Positions 25,127 through 33,129 of a stretch of DNA of 64,000 nucleotides are shown piece by piece. The notes under the pieces were generated by a model. That model ran no database searches, was not told the DNA's origin, and saw only the letters and a list, made by a program, of their open reading frames with translations. A program made the translations under genes and the position numbers. Each line of letters opens with the position of its first letter. The first letter of the stretch is position 1. The DNA is from Anaerococcus sp. Marseille-Q5996 (lineage in GTDB: Bacteria; Bacillota; Clostridia; Tissierellales; Peptoniphilaceae): contig NZ_CAMPPE010000001.1 of assembly GCF_946893725.1 (NCBI RefSeq), positions 372,001 to 436,000 of the forward strand. The letters run 5' to 3'.

Positions 25127-26613
25127 TGAAATCATTAAAAAAATTAGAAAAATTAATATTAATGGCGATGATAATATTATTTCCATTTTCTATGGCAAAG
25201 GCAGCCGAAAAAATAAGTGTCCCTATATCTGTGGAGTGGAATTATGAAGGCCAAAAATGGGCAAATAGTCCCCACTTTGCAAATGTTATTATCCAAGCTC
25301 AAAACGGTGCACCAGAGCCAAGCGTAAGTTCATTTAACTATCCGGGTGATTATAAAATAGAATTTTACCAACCAAACTTTACAAAAGCTGGCAAATATGA
25401 ATATCTAATTTATCAGACTAATCAGGATTTTAAAGAAGAAGGCAGGACAGTTACATTTGATAAATCAAATTACAGATTAATATTTTTTGTACAAAATGGA
25501 CCAGATGGCTTGATAACAACAGCTTATGCTTACAATGAAAATAAATACGATGCAAATGATTTGAATGCAAATAAACAATCAAAAATCACTTTTGTAAATG
25601 ATGATCCACATATTCATAAAAATAATGGAGAAATTGTATATCCTAGCGACCCATATCACCCATTTCATCCAAACAACCCATGGTATCCATATGATCCTAA
25701 CAATCCAATAAATCCATACCTGCCAAGCCAACCAAATAGACCAACAGATCCTACAAATCCAGATAGGAATGAAGATAATACGCCGATTTATCCAACAGAA
25801 CCAAGCGACTCAGACAAAGAAAATGACCCAATAAATCCATCAAAACCACCTGTTCCAGGCAGGTCAGATGATTATTGGCCAGAATATCCAAAACCAAGTA
25901 ATCCGAAACAACCAGAACCTTGGCTGCCATGGCCATGGAGTCCGACTGATTCTGACAAAACAGAAAATCCAATCACACCAGCCAATCCGCCTAAAATAAT
26001 TGAAGGCGAAAAACCATGGTGGTGGGATAAAATAACCGATGAAGACTTCGATCCTCAAAAGCCACCAATTGATCCAACAGACCCAGAAAATCCAACAAAA
26101 GCTGTTGATACTACAAGACCAACTGAGCCTTGGTGGTGGGAAATATTATATCCAGGAAAAACATTTGACCCAACAAATCCTGATAAAGCAGTAGAAAAGC
26201 CACCACAACAAAAACCATGGTGGTGGGACAATTTATTCCCAGAAATTCCTTACAATCCTGAAAATCCTAAAGTTCCAATAGAAGATGAAAAAAGACCAAA
26301 TGAAGAAGATGATAAGGAGGATGTGGATAAGGCTAATAAAGACAAAAATGTAAGCCCACCTAATGGAAATGAAGATAATGACCAAAATGCAAAACCAGTT
26401 AAAGAGAAAAGAACTCCAAAAGCTGATAATCAAAATTCAGATGATAGTGAAGACGTCAATGCTTTTAGAAAAAATGGCAAAAACAGAAATGCAAGTGACC
26501 GTGTAAAAACTGGCATAGAAAGTATAGGAATGTGGTTAATTATTATGATTATGTCCGCTCTTGTACTTTATAAATTAGAAGATCAAAAAAGAAAAAAATC
26601 ACATCAAGTTTAA
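25126..26613 (+). CDS. FctB-like basal pilus protein with Pro/Trp-rich stalk
   Basis: The 495-residue product has a signal peptide (to about 27), one FctA/FctB-like beta domain (about 28-165, with KAGKYEYLIYQTNQ), a very long proline-rich tail of NP and DP repeats, and three PWWW[DE] units spaced about 35-40 residues apart. A charged stretch and a C-terminal sorting signal lacking proline (RVKTG) with a membrane segment and basic tail follow. FctB is the wall anchor of streptococcal FCT pili and also has a proline-rich tail crossing the wall. Because its signal differs from the IPTG type, another sortase may attach it to the wall. Confidence 0.82.
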   Translation: MKSLKKLEKLILMAMIILFPFSMAKAAEKISVPISVEWNYEGQKWANSPHFANVIIQAQNGAPEPSVSSFNYPGDYKIEFYQPNFTKAGKYEYLIYQTNQDFKEEGRTVTFDKSNYRLIFFVQNGPDGLITTAYAYNENKYDANDLNANKQSKITFVNDDPHIHKNNGEIVYPSDPYHPFHPNNPWYPYDPNNPINPYLPSQPNRPTDPTNPDRNEDNTPIYPTEPSDSDKENDPINPSKPPVPGRSDDYWPEYPKPSNPKQPEPWLPWPWSPTDSDKTENPITPANPPKIIEGEKPWWWDKITDEDFDPQKPPIDPTDPENPTKAVDTTRPTEPWWWEILYPGKTFDPTNPDKAVEKPPQQKPWWWDNLFPEIPYNPENPKVPIEDEKRPNEEDDKEDVDKANKDKNVSPPNGNEDNDQNAKPVKEKRTPKADNQNSDDSEDVNAFRKNGKNRNASDRVKTGIESIGMWLIIMIMSALVLYKLEDQKRKKSHQV

Positions 26614-26620
26614 AATTCAA

Positions 26621-26649
26621 CTCTAGGGAGTAATCCTTAGAGTTTTTTT
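26621..26649 (+). terminator. Terminator after the FCT-like pilus operon
   Basis: Stem ctctaggga with tccttagag, loop GTAA, then TTTTTTT. Confidence 0.85.
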
Positions 26650-26720
26650 ATACATTTGATAGCTTTTTCGACAAAGCTTGAAATATCAAGCTTTTAAAGT
26701 AATTTTGCTAACTAGAAATT

Positions 26721-26749
26721 TTGACAAAAGTTGCTAAATATTGTATAAT
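26721..26749 (+). promoter_or_regulatory. Consensus promoter of the FIVAR protein gene
   Basis: TTGACA (26721-26726), 17-base spacer, TATAAT (26744-26749): a perfect vegetative promoter, so strong constitutive expression is expected. Confidence 0.85.
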
Positions 26750-26806
26750 TTACTCAACTATGATTAAGTAATAGACTTAAGTTTAAAGAAAATTAGGAGC
26801 TAGAAA

Positions 26807-29563
26807 ATGAAAAACAAAAAATTATATGTAGGAACTCTTGCTCTAGCACTATCCATCGGGGCCATAGCTCCTCTGGGAAATAATGCGATTAGTTCTGTGG
26901 CATATGCTAGTCAAATTGGTGAGGAGAGTCAAAATAATAATGATTTACAAAGTCTAAAAGTTTTAGTTGATGAAGAAGATAATGTTCATAAGTCAGCAAG
27001 TTATAATAACTCTTCAAAAACTGAGAAAGCTAATTACGATAATGCGGTTAAAGCAGCTGCAAGTGCAAATGAGCAAACTACTGCTACTGAAATTCAAGAA
27101 TATATTAAGAAAATCAACGATGCAAAAGCAAGTCTTGGAGCGAATTCTATTTCTACATACAAACAACGTGAAGGACTAAGCTCTACAATTGCTATTGCAG
27201 AAAAGTTATCAAATGTTATTGCAAATAATTCTAATGTATCAAAAGCTGATAAGGATAAATTAGCAAATGCAATTAATTCTGCAAAGTCTGACGAAAATAA
27301 CTTAGAAATAGATGCAGATGAAATCAATTCGGCTAATAAAACATTAGCTCAAACTATCAATGATGTTATTAGCGATAACAATCTAGATGCTAACAATTCA
27401 TCATTGTCAAATGAAGAAATTGAGAAAATAACTCCACCAAATAATGCAATATATGGTAAAACATTTAAAAAATTAGGAAATCTTATAAACGAAGTTAGAG
27501 ATTTTTCTGAAACAACAGACTATTCAAAACTAAGTCCTCAAAATACAGTAGACTTAACAAATGCGTCAACAAGTGCTAAGGAAGTATTTGAAAATAAAAA
27601 TTCTACTGAAGAACAACTAAATACAGCTTATAAAAAATTAAATGAGGCCTATAATGATGCACTTACAGTAGTAAATTCACAAAATACAAAAGCTAGCAGA
27701 TTAATAGTATCTATTAAAAATGAAACAGCTAATAAACCTAGTAGCTATGATAAAGCAGGAAAAACTGCTCAATTAACATACGATATTGCAAAAGCTAGGG
27801 CTAATGAGTTGATTTCTAAAAATAGTACAAATGAAGATGAGTTAGAAAAAGCATTAAACAACCTAAACCTAGCAAAACTAGCCCTAGCTCCAGTTGAAAC
27901 AAAAACAATTGATCAAAATCCTAGTCAAAAAACACCAAAAGAAAATCTTAATGATTTAATAAATAATGCTGATGATTATAGGGCAAAAGACCCTTACAAA
28001 TCAGCAAGTGATGCTGCTAAAAAAGCTTATGATGATGCAATAACAACTGCAAAAAATATTTACAATAACAGTAAATCTACAGATGCTCAATACAATGCAG
28101 CTATTCAAACCATAAAAGAAGCTGAAAATAAGTTAGCAAATCCAGTAAATGAAGACCAAAAAATATATGAGCTAGCAAAAAATATATTGCACGGTTTTGT
28201 AAATAACAAGGACCAAGTTACAAAAAATTCAGTATATACAAATGCAGACTCTGATAAAAAAATAGCATACGACAACGCTATTGCAGATGCCAACAAGCTT
28301 TTAGTAAAAATTGCCAATGGCGAATCTGTTAGCCTTGACCAGCTACATGAAAACATAATAAAAGTTGGCAATGCATTAACAGACTTGGGCTATAAAGAAG
28401 AATTAAAATACCCATCTACATTAAAAGAATTAATAGACGAAGCACCTTCATTTAGACAATCTTATGCATATTATTTAAAAAATAATAGTGAAAAAGATGC
28501 TGACAAAGCACTAATCAAAACTTATGAGGATTTGATAAAGTTAGTAAGCGACACTTTAGAAACTCTAAGTAAAGATGCGGGTCTATCGCAACAATATGTA
28601 GATAGAATTAATGAAATCAAAAGACAGATTGCAGGTCAATCTAGCAATTCTGCTCAAGAAGAAAGTAAGAAAATCTTAAAAGAATTGATTGATTTAGCTA
28701 CAAAAGTACAAGCACATCCAGATTATGTAACTGTATCAGATACTCAAAGCAAAAATTTAAATGAGGCAATTATAGCTGCGAGAAGAGCACTAAGTAATGA
28801 TAATGCATCAGATATTGCAGCTGCTAGGACTTATCTAACAAATCAATTAAACCAAAGCGAAATAAAGCCAATAGTTGAGAAAATAAAAAATAAAAATGAA
28901 TCTGAAGATTTAAAAGAAAAATCACCAAGACAAAATATTGAAGATTTTATCAAAGGTGACAAAAGCTTAAGAGATTCTTTAAATTATAAAAAGGCACAAA
29001 AAACACTTAGGGATGCCTACGATAAAGCTATCGAAGAAGGTAAAGAAATTCTTAAAAAAGAAGACGCAAGTGAAGAAGAATTAACAGCTGTTGCAAATAA
29101 AATTATGGAAGCTATAAATGCTCTCGATGGAAATAAATTTGCAGCCAGAGTTGATCAACTTAAAGAAAATTATAAAAATAAAGGCGGTCAAATTACAGAC
29201 GCAAATAAGAAAGCAGCTGTGGAAGCAAAATTAAAGGCATTAGAAGATGAAAATGCAACTATGGATGAATTGATAGCTGCAGAAACTGAACTTACAAATG
29301 CCTTAAAATTAAATGGAACCAGCACTCCAATTGCAACAACCACCACAACAACACAAGTTCCAACTACAACTACGACACCAGTTACAACAACTAGACAAGT
29401 TCCTGCAACAATTAATCCAGGATCTATTGTAAGAACGGGTATAAAGTCTTTAATAGGGGTTGCAGCACTATTAGTAGTGGCCCTTGGAGCCTTTGCTCTA
29501 ACTAGCAAAAATAAAGATAAGAATGAAAAAACAAAAAGGAGAAAAGACAATGAAATTAAATAA
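26807..29563 (+). CDS. FIVAR-repeat cell-wall protein with IVRTG sorting signal
   Basis: The 918-residue product has a signal peptide (to about 35), then about eight helical FIVAR-type repeats of 65-80 residues (recurring L-x-x-L-I, a Y-x-x-A segment, A-x-x-x-A-x-x-L), a Thr-rich linker near 840-870 and a C-terminal sorting signal IVRTG lacking the proline, followed by a hydrophobic stretch and a strongly basic tail. FIVAR domains in staphylococcal Ebh bind glycans and extracellular matrix, and an adhesive or wall-spanning role is likely here. It overlaps the lipoprotein gene by 14 bases, so the two may be co-translated. Confidence 0.87.
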   Translation: MKNKKLYVGTLALALSIGAIAPLGNNAISSVAYASQIGEESQNNNDLQSLKVLVDEEDNVHKSASYNNSSKTEKANYDNAVKAAASANEQTTATEIQEYIKKINDAKASLGANSISTYKQREGLSSTIAIAEKLSNVIANNSNVSKADKDKLANAINSAKSDENNLEIDADEINSANKTLAQTINDVISDNNLDANNSSLSNEEIEKITPPNNAIYGKTFKKLGNLINEVRDFSETTDYSKLSPQNTVDLTNASTSAKEVFENKNSTEEQLNTAYKKLNEAYNDALTVVNSQNTKASRLIVSIKNETANKPSSYDKAGKTAQLTYDIAKARANELISKNSTNEDELEKALNNLNLAKLALAPVETKTIDQNPSQKTPKENLNDLINNADDYRAKDPYKSASDAAKKAYDDAITTAKNIYNNSKSTDAQYNAAIQTIKEAENKLANPVNEDQKIYELAKNILHGFVNNKDQVTKNSVYTNADSDKKIAYDNAIADANKLLVKIANGESVSLDQLHENIIKVGNALTDLGYKEELKYPSTLKELIDEAPSFRQSYAYYLKNNSEKDADKALIKTYEDLIKLVSDTLETLSKDAGLSQQYVDRINEIKRQIAGQSSNSAQEESKKILKELIDLATKVQAHPDYVTVSDTQSKNLNEAIIAARRALSNDNASDIAAARTYLTNQLNQSEIKPIVEKIKNKNESEDLKEKSPRQNIEDFIKGDKSLRDSLNYKKAQKTLRDAYDKAIEEGKEILKKEDASEEELTAVANKIMEAINALDGNKFAARVDQLKENYKNKGGQITDANKKAAVEAKLKALEDENATMDELIAAETELTNALKLNGTSTPIATTTTTTQVPTTTTTPVTTTRQVPATINPGSIVRTGIKSLIGVAALLVVALGAFALTSKNKDKNEKTKRRKDNEIK

Positions 29564-30068
29564 AACACTAGCATCAGCACTATTATTATCAGTAGTATTA
29601 ACAGGATGCGACAACATGGTAAAAAATGAAAACAATGATGCAAATGCACCAGTTGTAGAAGAAAACACTGCTGAAAACGCAAACGAAGCTCAAAACACAG
29701 ATGATAATGCACAAGCACCAGCTGAAACAACAGAAAATACAGCTGAAAATGAAAATGCAGAAGAAAACAATGCAGGAGAAGAAGCTACAGAAAATGCTGA
29801 GCAAGCAAATACTGAAGAAGATTCAGATGAAGCTAACAATGAATCTGCTTCAACTTCTACAGAAGGCATGACAACAGAACAAAAAGTAGAAGCTTTAGAA
29901 CAAGCAATTTTTGATAACAGATCAAGTGCACGTGCAGTAGAAATCTTATTTGAACTTTCACCAGAAACTGCAAATGCTCACGCTGACCAACTAAACGAAT
30001 TATTAGACAATTCAAACTCACTTTTAGAAAGAGCTCAATCAGCTCTAGACCAACTAAAAGCACAATAA
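29550..30068 (+). CDS. Lipoprotein with acidic spacer and shared helical domain
   Basis: The 172-residue product has a lipobox (LTGC) after a short signal sequence, a long acidic Asn/Glu/Ala-rich spacer (about 25-105) and a C-terminal helical hairpin (about 112-172: VEALEQAIFDNRSSARAV, then ELSPETANAH and LLDNSNSLLERA). This domain recurs in the next three genes. AAAAAGGAG precedes the ATG at 29550; an upstream in-frame ATG lacks a ribosome binding site. The spacer could extend the domain from the membrane through the wall. No known family was recognised. Confidence 0.82.
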   Translation: MKLNKTLASALLLSVVLTGCDNMVKNENNDANAPVVEENTAENANEAQNTDDNAQAPAETTENTAENENAEENNAGEEATENAEQANTEEDSDEANNESASTSTEGMTTEQKVEALEQAIFDNRSSARAVEILFELSPETANAHADQLNELLDNSNSLLERAQSALDQLKAQ

Positions 30069-30070
30069 TC

Positions 30071-30093
30071 AAAAGACCCTTTGGGGTCTTTTT
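30071..30093 (+). terminator. Terminator after the lipoprotein gene
   Basis: Stem aaaagaccc with gggtctttt plus a T-run. Confidence 0.9.
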
Positions 30094-30168
30094 TACTTGG
30101 ATTTTAAAAATGCTTCATTAGGGTATAATTAAAGCAAGCAATAATTCTAAAAACTTAAGGAGTTATAT

Positions 30169-31218
30169 ATGACAAATAAAATTTTAAAAGCAAGTGCAGC
30201 CCTTGCAATAGGTACACTTTTACTAGTACCAAGTACAAAAGAAGTTTATGCTGCTAGCACAGATACAGCTGTCAGCACAGAACTTTCAACAGCTGAAAAA
30301 GAATTTAAAGAGGCATTGGATAAGGTAAATACAAAAATTGTAGAATATGAATCATATCTATTAGGTTATGAATTTTTAAATTCAGACGAAAAATTTCAAA
30401 TGCAATATACCTATGCTCTAAATGGTCTTCAAGCTACATATGAAGAATTAAAAAATACCAAAACTGATAATGCTAGTTTTTATAGACTCTATATCAAAAA
30501 ACTGAATAACGGAGTACAAATAGTTGAAAATGCTAAGGAAAATCTAAATGGTAGGGAAGTTGACAAAACAGAAATTATCAAGTTAACAACCGAACAATCA
30601 CAATTTAGGGCAAGCGATGCATACAAAAATGCACCAAAAGAATTAAAAGATAAATATGATTCAGCGGTAGACTATGCTTGGAAAACTCTAGGAGAAAATG
30701 GACTTAACCTAACAAACCTACAAAATGAACTAGCTATAAGTGCATTAGAGGAAGCAAAAAAAGAAATAATCACAAATGATCAAAGAACAAAGGCACTAGC
30801 AAGCCTTAGAGAAGAAATTGCAAAAATAAATGCAATTAATAATGACAAAAATCTTTATACAGAAAGCTCATATAATAATTATAATAACGCAGCAATCCTT
30901 GCAAAATCCACAATAGAAAACCCAAATTCTACATTAGATGAAATCAAATCAGCGAAAGACCTAGTAGAAACTGCAAGAAATAATCTTGTAAAAAGACAAA
31001 CTGCAAGCGATATAAGCAGAGAAGAACAAATTAAAAGATTAGAAGAAGCTATCAAGGAAAACAATGAAACAAGAAGGGCAGCTGAACTAGTTAAAGAATT
31101 ATCTCCAAATATTGCAGCAAAAAATATTGATTACCTAAATAAATTAATCAATAATTCTAAAAATATTGTAAGTCGATCAACAAAAGTTTTAAACCAACTA
31201 AAGGGAATTAGAGGATAA
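30169..31218 (+). CDS. Secreted helical protein with FIVAR-like and shared C-terminal domains
   Basis: The 349-residue product has a signal peptide (MTNKILKASAALAIGTLLLV, cleaved near VYAAS), helical segments, a FIVAR-type repeat (about 210-275, with YTESSYNNYNNAA) and the shared C-terminal hairpin (about 286-349: IKRLEEAIKENNETRRAAEL, then ELSPNIAAK and LINNSKNIVSR). It has neither a sorting signal nor a membrane anchor, so it should be released or held by non-covalent contacts. AAGGAG precedes the ATG. The terminator before it and the 22-base gap after it suggest it heads a unit with the next gene. Confidence 0.8.
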   Translation: MTNKILKASAALAIGTLLLVPSTKEVYAASTDTAVSTELSTAEKEFKEALDKVNTKIVEYESYLLGYEFLNSDEKFQMQYTYALNGLQATYEELKNTKTDNASFYRLYIKKLNNGVQIVENAKENLNGREVDKTEIIKLTTEQSQFRASDAYKNAPKELKDKYDSAVDYAWKTLGENGLNLTNLQNELAISALEEAKKEIITNDQRTKALASLREEIAKINAINNDKNLYTESSYNNYNNAAILAKSTIENPNSTLDEIKSAKDLVETARNNLVKRQTASDISREEQIKRLEEAIKENNETRRAAELVKELSPNIAAKNIDYLNKLINNSKNIVSRSTKVLNQLKGIRG

Positions 31219-31240
31219 AACTAATCTCTAAGGAGCTAAT

Positions 31241-31816
31241 ATGAATTTTAAGAAAAACATTTTAAAAACATTTTTAATAGCAAATATTGCTTTTTTAGGA
31301 CTTGGTGGACAAAATGCTTATGCAGCAGAAGCAAATGAAGTCCCAAATGTAGCAGAAAATGCACAAACCTTAACTAGAGACCAAAACTTTACTAACCAAG
31401 CCAAACAATTGCAATTGGCAGTTGATGATGTTGTAAATGTAGTAAACTCAAATGCTTATTACAATTATGCTAGCCAAGAAGTAAAGGCAGAGTACGAAGC
31501 TGCGATTGCTGAAGCTAAATCTGTACTGGCTAGACTAGATACTGCAAGTTATGAAGAACTAAGAAATGCAATGAATAGAATAAATGTTGCAAAAAACAAT
31601 GTCAAAACTGAAGTTAACCAAAAAGTAAAAAACCAAAGCAAAAAAAGCAAATTAAATGAAGCTATAAAAAGAAACCAAACTACACTAGCTGCAGCTAGAC
31701 AACTTAAACAATTAATGCCAAACTATGCCAAAAAATTTGAAAGACAATTAAATGGCCTGATGGCCCAATCAGAAGCTCTAATTGCTAGAGCAAATAAAAT
31801 GTTAGCAAGCTTATAA
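31241..31816 (+). CDS. Small secreted protein with one FIVAR-like unit and the shared C-terminal domain
   Basis: The 191-residue product has a signal peptide (to about AYAAE), one FIVAR-like repeat (about 50-125, with YYNYASQEVKAEYEAAIAEA) and the shared C-terminal hairpin (about 131-191: LNEAIKRNQTTLAAARQL, then QLMPNYAKK and LMAQSEALIARANKML). Like its upstream neighbour it lacks a wall or membrane anchor. AAGGAG lies before the ATG. The two genes look like duplicates that diverged in length. Confidence 0.8.
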   Translation: MNFKKNILKTFLIANIAFLGLGGQNAYAAEANEVPNVAENAQTLTRDQNFTNQAKQLQLAVDDVVNVVNSNAYYNYASQEVKAEYEAAIAEAKSVLARLDTASYEELRNAMNRINVAKNNVKTEVNQKVKNQSKKSKLNEAIKRNQTTLAAARQLKQLMPNYAKKFERQLNGLMAQSEALIARANKMLASL

Positions 31817-31819
31817 AAT

Positions 31820-31855
31820 AATCCCCTACAAGCAAGTCTTGTAGGGATTTTTTTG
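31820..31855 (+). terminator. Terminator after the secreted protein pair
   Basis: An 11-bp stem (tcccctacaag with cttgtaggga) and TTTTTTT. Confidence 0.9.
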
Positions 31856-31932
31856 TCCATAGACCTTTAAAATGTGTAAAAAAAATGTATATTATATAGT
31901 GATACAATTTTAAATTAGAGAGGGTTTGCATT

Positions 31933-33054
31933 TTGAAAAAAAATTTTTTGGGTTTATCTTTGGGCATTATTTTGGCCATAAATCCTATTTTAAATACAAA
32001 TTTTACGCCAAATATTGCCTATGCAGCAATTGATCAGGCAAAACTGGATAGACTTGACACCAGTGTTTTGGAACGAGAAATCAAGGCTGCAAAATATCTC
32101 ATAGATAATATGCCAAATATTATCAGTGGAGATAGAAAAAAACGCCTAGAAGATTTGATAAAAAATAGCGAAAATTTAATTGTTAGGATAAATAATTACA
32201 AGGCAAGTCTAGCAGTAAATGACAATCTAAATATCAGAGTAAAAAATATTATTAGAGAAAATTTAGATAAGAGAAATACTAGTTTTACTGTAAGTATAAA
32301 TGCTTACACAACAAATCAACAAATTCAATCTTGGTTTTTGGAAACAGCAAAAGAAGATTGGTATTTTTTCTATAGTATGTATGGCAAAACAAATGTAAAA
32401 ACCAAGTACGACCCTAAAAAAACCAAGGGAGACAAGATTTACATAGATTCTGCGACTTTTACAGTAAGCTATAGGGAAGACCCAATGATTGATGATCAGA
32501 TAGAATCATTTGCCAATCAATGGGTAAATCAAAATATAGGTGCTAGTGATAGCGACTATGAAAAAACAAAAAAAATCCATGATTTTATCGTAAAGAAAAA
32601 TCAATATAATAGAGGCGATAGCTATGATAAAAGCGGTGGATTTTCAATCTATCACCCATCTTCAATTCTTTATGGAAATGGTGGGGTGTGCAATGCTTAT
32701 GCAACACTTTTTGATAAACTAGCCACAAAATCAGGTCTGGATGTAAGATATGCTACCGGACATTCCAAAAAAAATGGTGAGCCTCACATTTGGAATATGG
32801 TAAAGATTGATGGAACTTGGTACAATATTGATGCGACATGGGATGATCCTACCATTACTTTCAATGAAGGTTATGTTCAAAATTTGGGAGATTTTGTAAT
32901 CTATGATTATTTCCTAAAAAGTGATACAGATATTCAAAAATCTAGAACAATAGATGACAATCCAGACAGGCCAAAAAGCTATTCTACATTAAATACTGGT
33001 TTGACTAATACTACAATCCAAAAGATTGATGGAGAATATAGGGTTGTAAATTAA
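31933..33054 (+). CDS. Secreted transglutaminase-like protein with N-terminal shared helical domain
   Basis: The 373-residue product has a signal peptide (to about AYAAI), the helical hairpin seen in the three preceding proteins (about 42-92: EIKAAKYLIDNMPN, then LIKNSENLIVRIN) and a transglutaminase-like domain (about 180-310) with Cys253 (GGVCNAYA), His285 (HIWNMVKI) and Asp300 (YNIDATWDD), a complete Cys-His-Asp triad. Such secreted proteins act as thiol proteases or cross-linking enzymes in the wall. The TTG start has AGAGAGGG upstream. Sharing the hairpin with its neighbours suggests they are partners or substrates, which is inference. Confidence 0.83.
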   Translation: MKKNFLGLSLGIILAINPILNTNFTPNIAYAAIDQAKLDRLDTSVLEREIKAAKYLIDNMPNIISGDRKKRLEDLIKNSENLIVRINNYKASLAVNDNLNIRVKNIIRENLDKRNTSFTVSINAYTTNQQIQSWFLETAKEDWYFFYSMYGKTNVKTKYDPKKTKGDKIYIDSATFTVSYREDPMIDDQIESFANQWVNQNIGASDSDYEKTKKIHDFIVKKNQYNRGDSYDKSGGFSIYHPSSILYGNGGVCNAYATLFDKLATKSGLDVRYATGHSKKNGEPHIWNMVKIDGTWYNIDATWDDPTITFNEGYVQNLGDFVIYDYFLKSDTDIQKSRTIDDNPDRPKSYSTLNTGLTNTTIQKIDGEYRVVN

Positions 33055-33056
33055 GA

Positions 33057-33085
33057 AAAATAGACCTTTTTTGGTCTTTTTTTTT
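33057..33085 (+). terminator. Terminator after the transglutaminase-like gene
   Basis: Short stem agacc with ggtct flanked by A- and T-runs. It can act in both directions between the convergent genes. Confidence 0.65.
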
Positions 33086-33129
33086 GGTCATTAATAAGTT
33101 TTTTATAATAAAAAAGAGTAGCTTGCTAA

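Noticed and set aside
29188-29730. 180-codon open frame on the minus strand over the FIVAR/lipoprotein junction
   Set aside because: It lies antisense to two well-supported genes and its Leu/Val/Cys-rich composition is what the reverse of Thr/Asn/Glu-rich codons gives.
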